64,000 bases of DNA. Origin: Hirsutella rhossiliensis. Taxonomy: Eukaryota > Ascomycota > Sordariomycetes > Hypocreales > Ophiocordycipitaceae. The position numbers and the translations under genes are program-made. The DNA lies in the NCBI RefSeq assembly GCF_020360975.1, contig NW_025408673.1, positions 806,001-870,000 of the forward strand. Reading direction: 5' to 3'. How positions within the stretch are numbered: position 1 is the first letter of the stretch; every line of letters begins with the position of its first letter. Positions 13,401-24,746 of the stretch are shown piece by piece. The notes beneath the pieces were generated by a model. It saw nothing but the letters and a program-made list of their open reading frames with translations, did not search any database and was not told where the DNA came from.

Positions 13401-14397
13401 GTCAACGCCTCTCTTCATGCCCTCGGTATGGGGGAACAGTGAGCTTGCTGGATTACTTGTCGAAAGAGGGGGGGATGTTATGGCCAGGGACAGCGCGGGA
13501 CGCACGCCGTTACATCTTGTTTCGTGCCTGGGCGCCATGGAAGTTACCGAGATGCTGCTCAACAACGGGGCGGATGTTGTGGCCAGTGACGACAATGGAT
13601 GGACACCACTACACTACGCGTCTTACCATGGCAACTTAGGATCCGCTAACACGTTGGTTCAACTTGGGGCGGACCTGATGGCACGGAGCAAACGCGGAGT
13701 GACGCCGCTTCATTTCGCCTCTTCTTCTGGAAACCTGGATCTTGCCCAGATGCTTGTTGAAAAGGGAGCGAGCATCGCAGCCGGCGACCGTTCTGGATCC
13801 ACGCCACTACATGAAGCATCCAGACACGGGCGAACAAAGCTCGTCGAGTGGCTCCTGGAGAGCCCGCAAGCCCAGATCAACGGCCGCGACAACCACGGCC
13901 GTACAGCTCTGTTCCATGCCGCTCGATCAGGATGGGTTGGAATGGTGCGATTGTTGGCTGAAAGAGATGCCACAGGGCTGAACATTGCGGACCAGCACGG
14001 GACGACCCCGCTTTCTGCTGCAGCGAGGAACGGACGGGTCGAAGTCGTGAGGCTCTTGCTCGTTTCGTGGAAGCTTGACACGCACCTCTTGGACGGCTTT
14101 GGCTACTCCCTGGCCTGGTGGGCGTCCAGAAGCGGCAACGAGCGCATAGTTCGGCTCGTCAATCAGGAGGCATTGGACGACCACGATGATCCCGCACTGG
14201 GTGGAAACCAAAGCCCGAATGTTGGCATCATGGACTGGTGCAGGATCTGCACGATGGACATGCCGGAACCCAGGGCGCTGTGCTACGAGTGCGCAGTATG
14301 CGACGGGGGTGGCTTTCGGGTTTGCTTGGGTTGCTTTGAGAGCGGTAGGACATGCCAAGATTCATCGCACCAGCTGATGAAGGCGTTGTCTTATTAG
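10478..14397 (+). CDS. HeLo-NACHT-ankyrin-ZZ NLR (STAND) protein
   Basis: The predicted product is about 1284 aa, from exons 10478-11139 and 11205-14397; the 65-bp intron is inferred because it restores phase between two overlapping frames. The first ~200 residues resemble the HeLo (prion-inhibition/HET-S type) membrane-active cell-death domain, with the AAGLAIGAVGLISLFNSC start. A NACHT NTPase follows: Walker A GPPGFGKT, Walker B FVLDGLDEC, then a winged-helix-like segment (LLRWAAFALRPL). About 13-14 ankyrin repeats cover roughly 12,790-14,170. The C-terminus is a Cys-rich ZZ-like module (WCRIC, CYECAVC, CLGCF, final HQL). By family knowledge this is an intracellular NLR: ankyrins sense, NACHT oligomerises, HeLo executes. 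A real frameshift instead of an intron cannot be excluded. Confidence 0.85.
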
Positions 14398-15474
14398 ATC
14401 TACATGTAAGCATGGTCCTTGGGATTTAGTAGCAACAGCTGTGTAAGGTGTTAAAGAGAGACCTTAGGAAAGCTCTTTCGGAGCTACATACGAAGTAAAT
14501 ATACAGGTAGTTACATGACATCATTTTCTACCTCTGTTACTCCCGGAGTTTTTATTATTACGCTGCCTAGAGTCGCTGCTGGGACAGTCGAAGCCCCGAA
14601 GCAGAGTCCACATCGACGCCCGGGCGTGCTTGACCTGACCACCGGTTGCAAAATATAGCAACGACTGGTTCTCCAGCAATAGGGGTCCAACGACCCTTAC
14701 TAATGCGTGCTAGTAGACATTTACTGGAGAAACGCCCTATAGTGCTGTTGAGTCTGGATATGTTAGTAGAGAAGAATGCAAGTGTATTGCCGGCAAGCCA
14801 TCCTTCTGCTAGAACAACTCAACAAAGCACAGGAAAGAAGTATAGTGCTAAGCAAAGCCGCACCTGCTTATGATCCTAGGTGGGTTTGTGGCGTACAGGC
14901 TTTTCTCTTGCTTGTCCTCCTGCCAGTCCGGAATGGCATGGTTCGGGAATCAAAGTGCAGTCTCCTGAGCGAGCCGTGTATTGGCTCGAAAGGCTTTGGC
15001 GCCTTGGCAGCGCCCGAGCAAGCGCTGTGTTTGGCCAAAGGAGATGGATGCAATTAGCGCTGGGGCGGGTGTGGAGTTTCATAGACGTTGACGAGCACCG
15101 AGTATACCTTCTTGACTGCCCTATTGGTGGTACTGAGTCTTCTACCATGCACAGCTAGCTTCGATTGGCGGGTATTAGGCTAGGCTAGGCTCCTGTATCG
15201 GAGAGCGGTGACGCCTAAAACCCGTTGCACGGTTGCTTGCACCCAACCCCGCCATGCCCTATTAAGCCGCTGCCGTAATTATTAATTACAGTAGTCTGTA
15301 GGGGTGGACCCCCCCCCCCGTTCCGGCACATCGTCAACCCCGCCTGTCACCCTCTGGCGCCCACCACCCTCCAAAGTTGCATCGGAGAGTGCCTTGACGG
15401 ATTGACGAAGCTCCCTCCACCTCTCCCTCCACAACCGCCTGTCCGCCCTCGCGACAGCTCGTCCATCTCCGGCC
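14398..15474. other. Intergenic region, no gene seen
   Basis: This lies between the NLR stop and the Nudix start. Part of 14,480-14,880 is AT-leaning. A short tandem TAGGC run sits near 15,176-15,190. Short open frames here have no recognisable product. The last few hundred bases are C-rich and pyrimidine-rich, as in fungal promoters and leaders. Confidence 0.5.
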
Positions 15475-16272
15475 ATGACCTCCTCGGACGCAAAAGTCCT
15501 CTCCCACGGCCCGCTGGTACGCCCGCGCCCCCCCGCCCACCTTTGCCTTTCCCCTCCGCTCACCGGTTGTCCAACGCGCAGTCCGACGACGAGGCCCGAT
15601 GGATCAAACTGACCAAGTGAGCATCGCCTTGCTCTCTTTCCAAAGCCGCCTTGCCATGTCTCCGCGTCATGGAGCCCGGGCGCGGCCACACCGACGCGAC
15701 ACCACGCATGGCCGACGTCTGCTGATACACGGCCAAGAATCACGTATCGAGACCCCGCCGGCACGACGCGGACCTGGGAGTCTGCCGAGCGCCGGACCCG
15801 GCCCGCCACCACCGACATTGACGGCGTCGGCATCGTTGCCATCCTCGACAAGCCCTCGGGCAAGGAGATTGTCCTGCAGAAGCAGTACCGCCCGCCCATC
15901 GACATGGTCACCATCGAGGTGCCCGCCGGCCTCATGGACCCCGGCGAGTCCCCCGAGCAGGCCGCCGTCCGCGAGCTGCGCGAGGAGACGGGCTACGTCG
16001 GCGTCCCCAGCCAGACGTCGCCCGTCATGTTCAACGACCCGGGCTTCTGCAACACAAACCTGCGCATGGTCCACGTCACCATCGACATGTCCCTGCCTGA
16101 GAACCAGGAGCTCAAGCCCCAACTCGAGGACGGCGAGTTCATCGACGTCTTTACCGTGCCCCTGGCCGACCTGTGGGACGAGTGCAAGAACTTTGAGGCA
16201 CAGGGCTACGCCATCGACGCGAGGATCGGCACCCTGGCCGAGGGCATCCTCATAGCCAGTCAGCTCAGCTGA
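15475..16272 (+). CDS. ADP-ribose/ADP-sugar pyrophosphatase, Nudix (Ysa1/NUDT5-like)
   Basis: Three exons (15475-15516, 15582-15616, 15738-16272) give 203 aa. Intron phases agree at both junctions, and the joined N-terminus reads like fungal Ysa1 proteins: short leader, ARWIKL, then TYRDP and TRTWESAERRTRP. The Nudix box (G-x5-E-x7-REL-x-EE-x-G, from GLMDPGESPEQ to EETGY) is complete, followed by PVMFNDPGF. The family hydrolyses ADP-ribose to AMP and ribose 5-phosphate and clears a reactive metabolite, mainly in the cytosol. The gene ends 91 bp from the stop of a second Nudix gene facing it. Confidence 0.9.
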
Positions 16273-16363
16273 GGGGCAGCAGCTCAGACGGCGGAGGGTA
16301 CAAGGCGGCGAAACGTCGAGGGCAGCAAGGCCCGCACATAGACCATAGACATCAATCGCGACA

Positions 16364-17346
16364 CTACAGCTTCTTCTCTCTCCTCAGTCCCTCCCAGAGC
16401 GCGAGTGCACCCAGCGCCTTGGCGTCCCGCGCACCCTCTCTCCAGAGATGCCTCATGGGCACGACCTTGAGGGTAATCTTCTCGCCCTCGGACCGCAGCC
16501 CCGTCAGCCGCCCGCTCCACTCGCGCAGCTGGTCCCTGGGGATGCGCCGCTCGTGGCTGTAGAGGGTGACGTGCTCGTCGCAGCCGCCCGCGCTGGGAAA
16601 CATGGCCGCAGCAAGGCCCTCGTCGACGTCTTGAGGGGCGGGGCCGGCCATGTCGCTCAGACACGTCAAGTCGTCCTCGTGGATGGTGATGCCCAGCTCC
16701 TCCTCCATCTCCTTGGCGGCGGCGCCCTTGAAGCTGCCCGCGTCGTCCACCATGCCGGCCGGCAGCTCGGCGAAGCTCAGGCTGGCGGCGGGTATGCGCG
16801 GCTGGACCGTCAGGACGGCGTAGCGCTCGTCGGAGCCGGGTGGCGCGTCGTCGGGGATGAGCATGACGAGCATGGCCACCGTCGGACCGCGCAGGAGGGC
16901 CGCGGCGGGCAGGCTCTCGCCGGCAGCGTTGGACACGGAGGCGGTCAGCTTGACGAAGCCGATGCGGCCGCCGCCGAAGCGGTCGTAGGACTGGATGTCG
17001 ATGGAGCGTAAGGCGTAGGGGTCGGCGTGGAAGGGGTGCGAGGCGTTGGCCTGGAGGCCGAGGGATTTATGCAGGGTCGAAGACCAGTCCTGCCAAAGGC
17101 ATCTTAGCTGTGTCTCGTCTCCTAAGAATGCTGGCAGAGGGGAACATGGTATCCACGCACATTAAACGGCCTAAACGACTGTAGCTGGTCCCGGGACATT
17201 CCATCGGGCAGGCTGATGGGGATCTGGTCCAGCCACGCGGCCTTGCTGGTGGCTGCCATGACGCTGCGCTGCGATGACTGCGCGAGGGACACGGGAGGAC
17301 GGCTATGGCGGAGGGTGACGAGCAGGCGATGCGGGAGACTGCTCAT
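16364..17346 (-). CDS. Nudix hydrolase, ADP-sugar diphosphatase type (NUDT14-like), possible mitochondrial leader
   Basis: Exon 1 ends at 17161, the intron is 17108-17160 (53 bp), and exon 2 is 17107-16364. The product has HPFHADPYALRSI, a Nudix box from GMVDD to EEELGI, FPSAGGCDE and a C-terminal LWREGARDAKAL segment typical of fungal NUDT14-like proteins. Two in-frame starts are reasonable. The one at 17346 (309 aa) adds an Arg/Ser-rich, acid-poor leader that looks like a mitochondrial presequence; the one at 17259 gives 280 aa. An ATG further upstream at 17442 is less likely. The box has GSFKGAAAKEMEEELG, so the catalytic REx2EE core is changed to KEMEEE; activity is likely but not assured. 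It is convergent with the Ysa1-like gene. Confidence 0.85.
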
Positions 17347-18529
17347 GACATGGAGCGGTGGTGTTTTCAGAGCTGCAGCCGGTGGTCCAGCCAGAGAGGG
17401 GGCAAAGGCAAGCCAGTAACAAGTCAACGTTGGCAAATGCATGGTTTACTGCTGCATGACGTCATGCGCTTTCATGGCGACTCTGAATACGGAAATAATA
17501 AACTCTCGACAGAATCTATGCCACTAACGTAAGCCACCACGTTTCTGCGCAGCTCCAAAGATAGAAAATATACAATAAAGTCTACCAAAATCTCTTACTA
17601 TAAGCATTTTGATACTGGCAGTAGTGGTAACAATATAGAGAACTTATAATGCTTTAGCTTTACAAGTTAGTATTTATAACAGGTAGAAACGTATTGATAT
17701 ACATCTTCGTACAATCTAGGCTAGTAGTACTAAGCCTAGATCTACTTGCAAGTCTTGGTCCTGCCTCAGTAGCCAGCAGAGTCCAGACCTTGTTGTAAAA
17801 CAGCTTCAAGATATTTTCGGGCTTACAGGCATAAAGATCCTCTCATAGTAATATTATAGAAGCTCCTCGTTATTAGTATTTTCTAGCAGGTGCTTCCCAG
17901 CAGTAGCAATATTAGGGACACTTACAAGCTGTATCTACTAGGCAACAAAGGCGTGCCCTTGCGATACTGCCAGTAACGCCTCTTATTATAGCGACTCTTA
18001 TAATACTAATGCTATTATGGTAGTGTGCTCCTCCTGAGACGTCGTCCTCGACGTCGTCAAGACTCAAGCAAGTTCACGTCTGATATCGTCAAGTTTAACT
18101 CTCCCATTAGCAATAGGGACAACCAGTCGCAAACCAGTCTGATCGCAGAAGCCGACAGCCTGTCCAGAACGCACGTGGTTTCTTTCTGCAGATTCACAAG
18201 GAAACAGCCTGTCAATCTGTCCAAGGGCAATAGGGACAGCCCGTCGCAAACCGGTCTAGTCGCCAGAACCAGCAGCCCGTCTCGAGCTCATACGATCCCC
18301 TTCTGTGGATTGTATTCCTGCAGGCGCCGTGTCATAGTTACTGGTGATACCCTGCATAGATTGGGCAGCGCTGCTAATCATAGGCACCCCCATTCTAGTT
18401 ACTAATGACAAACCAGAGCCGCTGTTTTAACCCACACCTACTCTGTAGATATACCGTTCCTCCTTAGGCTAGAGGTACAGACGTATAGTCTGACGCCAAT
18501 AAAGCTCACCCTGGAGATCGCATTCGTCT
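17347..18529. other. Intergenic, partly AT-rich (RIP-like) DNA
   Basis: 17,530-18,020 is AT-rich with no open frame and looks like a mutated repeat fragment. 18,025-18,405 has an open frame without homology that I recognise; it contains a 117-bp tandem duplication listed separately. The start of the region is the probable promoter of the minus-strand Nudix gene. Confidence 0.5.
18111..18344 (+). repeat. Imperfect tandem duplication, period 117 bp
   Basis: Unit 1 begins at 18111 and unit 2 at 18228; both start with caatagggaca followed by a CGTCGCAAACC-like block. The period is a multiple of three, so the open frame through it repeats an NRDxxSQT...SRxHxxxFC pattern. No function is inferred. 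Confidence 0.65.
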
Positions 18530-18829
18530 TCATGGCCGGTGGCTCACCCTGGCCAGCTTCGGCGCCTTGGTCATGGGTGTGGCGGGAACGGCGGGCGGCG
18601 GACGTCTCGGATAGCGACCCCTTTGCGCGGGGCTCATGGCAGGATTCGGACTGTTGGCTGGCGCCGGGTTGGGCTCCGTCTTCCCGCCCGCGGCCTTTCC
18701 CTCGGTCACCTGGAACGTCTGCAGGGACTCGACGGTGCGCATTATGACGCCGGCCGTGAGCGTTTTTGTGGTTGGAGAGATGGGCTCGGCTGGGCTGCCA
18801 TTGGTGACTTCTTCGACCTCGACTGCGGT
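18530..18829 (-). pseudogene. Displaced C-terminal part of the AAA+ ATPase last exon
   Basis: This open frame continues, in the same frame, from the AAA+ ATPase exon that stops at 24940 on the far side of the gypsy element. Across the 5-bp target duplication the reading passes from IKLTA into VEVEEVTNGSP and runs to the original stop at 18530. It encodes about 99 residues, rich in Pro, Ala, Thr and Lys, with no domain that I recognise. After the insertion it has no promoter or start of its own and is separated from the ATPase. Confidence 0.8.
18825..18829 (+). repeat. Target-site duplication GCGGT, left copy
   Basis: The five bases GCGGT directly before the left LTR match 24940-24944 directly after the right LTR, as expected from LTR retrotransposon integration. 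Confidence 0.9.
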
Positions 18830-19023
18830 TGTGACGGCCTAGCACCGTCACACCCCCTTTGCATACATGACCCACATGTTGCTGAGCCAACGGCCCACAC
18901 GTACGGAAGGCATATTTAGGGAGAGGACACCCAGTTGTATTGTTCTGTTCTCCTTTCTCTTCTTCAGAGCAGAATCTTCGTAATAGAGTCCACAGCCTTC
19001 TGGCTCAGTCCGTGACCGTCACA
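18830..19023 (+). repeat. 5' LTR of the gypsy element
   Basis: 194 bp, bounded by the inverted ends TGTGACGG/CCGTCACA. It contains CATATTTAGGGAG, a plausible TATA-like core. It is identical to the 3' LTR except for one additional C near its start. Confidence 0.95.
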
Positions 19024-19087
19024 CTATTCTGCTCTCTACCACGCCATCGCTGCCGAGCGATTCATAAGAACGCCACGACTTTACCCC

Positions 19088-20445
19088 ATGCCAAGACTGC
19101 GCTCGGCCGGCCCACTTGAACAGGACACGGCCCTCCATAGATCGCAGCTCCCACGACCCGTCTTACCAAGCATCGAAGATCAAGACCAAGACCAAGACCA
19201 AGACCAAGACCAAGACCAAGACCAAGACCAAGACCAAGACCAAGATCAAGATCAATACCAAGACCAAGACCAAGACCAAGACCAAGACCAAGATCAAGAC
19301 CGAGATCAAGACCAAAGAAACAGTTCAGGGACCATCGAATCGCACATAACCATCCAGGAAGGACAGGGACCTAAAATGGCTGACAGAACCAATCAGGAGG
19401 GCAGCAGCGGCTTGTTCACCGAATTGTCTCCCGAGCAGAGACAGCAATTAACCGACCACATCAGCCGAGAAGTGGCCCGTTTGGTCGCCCAAGTACGAGT
19501 GACCGAGCCAAGAGACAGCCAATATGGTGAAGATGAAGTCAGCACACCAGGCCAACGGGAAGGAACAGCCTTTGACGACCGCGAAGAATTCCGGCCGTCA
19601 GGATATGCGGCCCTTTTAGCCTTCCGGAGATATGAGTCGATGGATGGCACCAACCCAAACTATAGAGAGGACGGAAACGTCGGGAGAGAAACCCACCATG
19701 TTCTCCGGCGAAGGACTCCTCGTTTGAAAGCTGGATTAAGCAAGTAGAGGGCAAGTTCGAGGAGGACAACGATACTTTCGCCTCTGAGAAGACGCGGATC
19801 AACTTCGTGATTACGCGTCTCGAGGGCACCGCGTATAAGACCGTAGAAGGACGCCACCACTCGCTGACTCGGCCTTTCACAACATTGGCCGAACTAATCC
19901 AGGTCCTCCAGACAGCGCACACAAACCCAAACAAAGGCGCCGACGCCCGCGCCCAGCTGCGTGTCTGCAAATACGATTGGAAGAAGGACTTCAATATTTT
20001 CTTGGGAATTCAACTCCATGTACGAGGCGGCGGGGTACCAACCTTCAATGCAGAAACAGACCCTGTGGGACTCTCTTCCTGCTCCGGTCAACCAAGCGGT
20101 GGTCGAGAGGGTCTACGATACGAAAGTGCGCTACGAGGACTTCTGTGAGTCAGCACAGCACCAGGTGTTCGTGGCCCGCCACAACTTTTCCGAAGCGCAA
20201 AAGAAGCGCAACCACTCTAGTAGTAGTGGTGCCCGAGGGGTTCGGAACAATGGCGGCAACCGTAACAATGCCCGTGGTCGCCACCGGGAACAAACTGGCA
20301 ACGAAGGGGCTAGCCGGGAAGCTGGAGGAACCGTATCTCCGAGGAAGAGAGGAACGTCGCCGCATCAATAACCTGTGCTACCGGTGCGGAGAATCTGGGC
20401 ATATCGCCCCATTCTGTCGCACCCGCAACAACAACACCCGGAAAG
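19088..20445 (+). pseudogene. gag of the gypsy element, frame-broken
   Basis: The ATG at 19088 opens a frame with a long Asp-Gln repeat. Capsid-like sequence (SWIKQVEGKFEEDN, then QTLWDSLP and VYDTKVRYEDF) continues in other frames, with changes near 19,690, 20,005 and 20,310. A CX2CX4HX4C zinc knuckle (CYRCGESGHIAPFC) lies near 20,375-20,416. Gag packages the element RNA. One programmed shift is possible in such elements, but not this many, so the copy is non-functional as read. Confidence 0.8.
19181..19315 (+). repeat. (CAAGAC)n hexanucleotide array inside gag
   Basis: Roughly 22 units of CAAGAC with a few T variants encode a run of alternating Asp and Gln. The array sits near the Gag N-terminus and is likely to vary in length between copies. 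Confidence 0.9.
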
Positions 20446-20460
20446 GCAACCACGAAGACC

Positions 20461-23400
20461 GTGGAGAGCAGGCGGCCCCAGTCAGCGCAGCGACAACCAA
20501 CACCGCCACGGGCAAGGGCAAGGTTTGCGACCCAGACTCGAGCAGTTCGGAGTCGGAAACGAGTAGGCCAGGACAAAGTCTCGTTCCTGGCCGACTTGGT
20601 GTCTGTGATTGGAGCGGCGGATTTGGACAGACTCATAGGGGGCAAACAGCTGACAATCTCATCTCGCCTTAAATTGAACAACATGTCTATTCTCATTCGT
20701 GCCCTTGCAGACACCGGAGCGAGTATGTATCTCGCCATTAACCATAGGTTAGCGAGAAGAGCGGCCTCACAACTTGGGGCCCAGAGGAAGAGGCTTGATC
20801 AGCCAATTCACCTAAAGGATTACGCGGGAGTCAAGCACAAACACCCGATCAAGGAGGTTTTTATGGACTTCGAGATTGATGGACGACTCTAAAGAACTTA
20901 CCATTCTTGGTCGTCCGGATGGACTACGACATCATCATTGGCAGGAAATGGTTTGAACAACACAGGGTCGCCGTTGCGCCTGGACTCAGGAAACTTCTCT
21001 GGTCATCAGGACGGGAAGGCGCGACGAGATTATCGGGCCGAAGACGAGACAGTCTGGGGAAGCCGTCCTGGCGAAACCCGACGATTCCAACCACGCGAGT
21101 CGACGCCGATAATCCGCAGCAAATCCGCGCTGTTTCCGGTACGGAGCCTATCCAAGGAAGGGGAAAACGGACGACCAAGAGGACGTCATCCGTGACTGTG
21201 GTCGCCTTGCTACCGACCAGCGTCTGGCCGGCCAGAGAGCAATGCCGGCGGGCCGCCAACGTGTTCGGCACAAGCGCAAGCCCCAAGAATTCATGAACTA
21301 GCGTCTCCGGGAGCAAAGGGGACCCAAGTCGACCAGAGTCAATTGCCACAGGATGGACCACCCCACGACCACGACTCTGCAGGCCGACGGGGTGGTTGCC
21401 AGCTTTCTAAACCCGCAACAGGACCGGGAACTTCAGGGCTGCTGACAGCCCGCCTTAAGAAATTCAGAGTGCATCGCGCCTCGGAGAATTGGCTCGAAGA
21501 AGTGTTACGGTGGCTCACGTGAACCCGCAAACGCCAGAGATGCCTAAGGTACCACCGAAGGACACCCGCCCAGTTATCCCACTTCCACGGGGTGAGGATG
21601 ACGAGACGGTCCGCCTGATCAAAGAGAAACTCCCGACCCCGCTGGGCCATCTGGCTGGATTTTTCTCGAAGAAGGAGTCTAACCAGTTGCCTCCTCTCCG
21701 CGGCCCAGGGAGGGACATGAAGATCTACCTGACCAAGCCATTGCCAGAGCGTTCGAGAGGTGTCTACCGCAACCCACATCATCTAGACGAACTACTCCGA
21801 AAGACGATTCAAGATTACCTGGACAAGGGTTTCATCGAGAGCTGCTGGCCTGGATTTGCCTCACCAGCCTTCTTTGTGCCCAAGGGTGACATGGGCATGG
21901 ATTGGAGATTCGTGATCGACTACCGGGACCTCAACGACGCCAGTGCAAAGATGAAGTACCCCATGCCTCTGTTAGAAGATACCCTGGTAAAACTAGCAAG
22001 CGCCAAGTTTTTTACAAAAATCGACATCCGTCAAGCCTTCCATAGGTTGCGAATGGCCCTCGAAAGTATGGATCTGACGGCATTTCGGTGCCGGCTGGGA
22101 ACTTTCCGTTGGAAGGTGATGCCCTTTGGGCTGACGAACGGCCCAGCAATCTTTCAATGCTTTATCAACGACTGCCTGAGGATATCCTGGACATCTACTG
22201 CAGTTCGTACGCCGACGACATCCTGATCTATTCAGAGTCGGCCGAGGAAAACGTGCGCCAGACCGAGGAAGTCATTCGACGACTGGCAGCGGCAGGCCTA
22301 CAGGGCGACATCAAGAAGAGCTCCTTTTGCGTCACCGAGGTGGATTACCTCGGGCTGGTGATTAAGGCGGGAAGGTATCGCCCTTGACCTAAGAAGAAAC
22401 AGGCCATCCTTGAGTGGAGGCTGTCGGACCTAAAATCTACGAAAGCCATCCGATCTTTCCTCGGATTGGTTAACTTTGTCCGACGCTTCTCGAAAGAAGT
22501 AAGCGAGCTGGCGCACCCGCTCAACGAGCTCCTAAAAAGGGCAATCTTCAAGATCGGCAAGCAAGAGGAAGCGGCTTTGAAGCACTCAAGGAAGCCCTGG
22601 TCCGAGCTCCCGGAATGGGCTTCTGGAAGATAGGCGCCCTGACTCGGATAGAGACTGATGCGTCAAAGCATTCGGTAGGCGCCACCGCTTTACAACAACA
22701 GAACGACAACTCATGGAAGCCGGTGGCCTACTTCTCCAAGACCTTGTCGTCAACAGAGACGGTATGGCCTATCCAAGACCGAGAATTCCTCGCCATCATC
22801 CGCGCCCTAGAAGAGTGGAGGCCAGAGCTGGTTGGGGCCCTTTTGAAGTAGTAACGGACCATGAAGCTCTCAAGTACTTTGCGACAAAGCGGGTTTTATC
22901 ATCTCGACAAGCCCGTTGGGCACAGATTCTGTCGGAATTTGACTACAAGATGACATACCGACCCGGGAAGGAGAACATAATTGCAGATGCCCTGTCCCGG
23001 AAAAGCGAGAACTTCGAGACCGTCAGAGCCAGAGACCTGGATTCCCGCACCATGGAACTGGTCCCGAACGATCGGGTACCCGCAGAAGTTCTCGAGGAGA
23101 CACATGTCGAAGCTGCTCCCCTAGACATCGCGGCAAATTCTGAGGACCGCGGCCCAGCAGTACCTGGGGAGGCACCAGCCGGAGTGTTCCTTGTGGAGCT
23201 GATTGTCCGGGAAAATGAGAAACAGATTCCCAAGGAGGACCGGCGGAAGGGAGATCGTATCTGGGTGCCGGAGTACTCGTCAGAAGGGCTCGCACTGCGA
23301 ACTGCCTTAATCCGGGAAGTCCACGAACCCAAATCAAGGGGTCATCCGGGAAGAACAAGATGAAGGCGATGCTGCGGCCGTTCTATTACTGGCCACGTAT

Positions 23401-24706
23401 GGATGAGGATCTCGCGCGCTACGCACGCAATTGCCAGGCATGCCGTAGGAACAAGGTGTGGAAAGATAAGTCACCTGGATTGCTCCATTCGTTGCCCGTC
23501 CCAGAGGAACCTTGGCATACCGTGCTGGTGGACGGAAAGGACATGCCGAATGATCGAAATGGATTCGACTACGTTTGGACGTTCATCTGCAAGCTGAGCA
23601 AGCTGATTCTCACGATTCCGGGGAAAAAGACAGACACCGCCGAAAGACTGGCCAAGCGATATTACCGCCGCGTGTTTGGTCACCTCGGTCTACCGAAGAT
23701 TTGGCTCTCGGACAACGGACCACAGTTCATTTCGAAATTCATGGCCAAGGTCAACGAGATGACGGGAACAGAGCACAAATTCGGCAGTGCCTACCATGCG
23801 CAGACTCAAGGAGGCGTGGAGATTACCAACCAGTATCTTGACCAACGCTTGACGTTTTACGTGTCGTATTTTCAAGACGATTGGAGTGAGCATCTGGCGG
23901 CGTTAGACTTCGCGCATAACTCCACGCCGCACGACTCAACAGGCATGACTCGATCGAGGCCTCCCAAGGGCGAGCACCCCACGCGGCTTTCGTTCATATA
24001 GCGACCGACAAGCAGGTCGGGGATTGGACCGACGCCCAAAAGGCAGCCAAGGACTTTGTGAATCGAGCCAAGAAAGTTTGTTCGCTGGCAAAAAGGAACG
24101 TGGAAGCGGCTCAAAGGCGCCAGGAACGATCAGCCAATTTGAAGAGAAGAGTGCCCGATTTTGATGTCGGTGACTGGGTGTTTGTTTCGAAAAGGGGCTG
24201 GTCAACTGACAGGCCAACAACGCGGCTAGATTCTAAGAACGCGGGTCCGTTCAGAATCGTGGCAAAAAGGGGTCACTCATTCGAGCTGGACCTACCCAAA
24301 GGCATGAGGGTGGCAAAGGTGCTGCATGCCGACCGGTTGAGAAGGGCTGCGCGAGACCCGCTGCCGGGACAGCAGGTGGAAGCTCCGCCGGCCGAGATGA
24401 TTAACGGCGAGCCAGAGTACGAGGTGGCGAAAATATTGTCGTCAAGGATCTCAAAAATTACAGTACCGAGCCGAGTGGGCAGGACAGGACCCTGACGAGC
24501 TATACTACGACGCTGAAGGGTTCAAGAATGGTGCCGCAGCTCTCAGGCGGTTCCACGACGAATATCCCGAGGCACCTGGACCGCCTGTACGATTGGCAGA
24601 ATGGCTGCTAGCCGCTGCGGAAGACAGGTGGGCAGAGAGTCACAACGATGACAACAAGGCTGTCGGCCGTGGGCATGAGCGACGGCGACTGCGACGACAC
24701 TCGTGA
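20461..24706 (+). pseudogene. pol of the gypsy element (PR-RT-RH-IN-chromodomain), frame-broken
   Basis: Protease ALADTGASMY lies near 20,705. Reverse transcriptase runs from about 21,540 to 22,390, with FVIDYRDLN and SYADDILIYS in different frames and a TGA at 22,385. RNase H follows (TDASKHSVGA near 22,650; ADALSRK near 22,988). The integrase has CQACRRNK, then SDNGPQF and GGVEITNQ. A chromodomain-like tail (YRAEWAGQ...DELYYDAEGF) ends at 24,706. Frame changes fall near 20,550, 20,890, 22,170, 22,850, 23,357, 24,000 and 24,455. Conserved residues are otherwise well kept, and the breaks are indels rather than C-to-T changes. Confidence 0.85.
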
Positions 24707-24746
24707 GGCCATCTCCACCGTTGGTGTTCGACGGCTTTAGGGGTAG

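Noticed and set aside
16448..17011. 187-codon plus-strand open frame opposite the second Nudix gene
   Set aside because: Shadow of the minus-strand coding sequence; the Nudix box is on the minus strand.
22088..22387. Independent small gene containing YADDILIYS
   Set aside because: It is the frame-shifted continuation of the gypsy reverse transcriptase.
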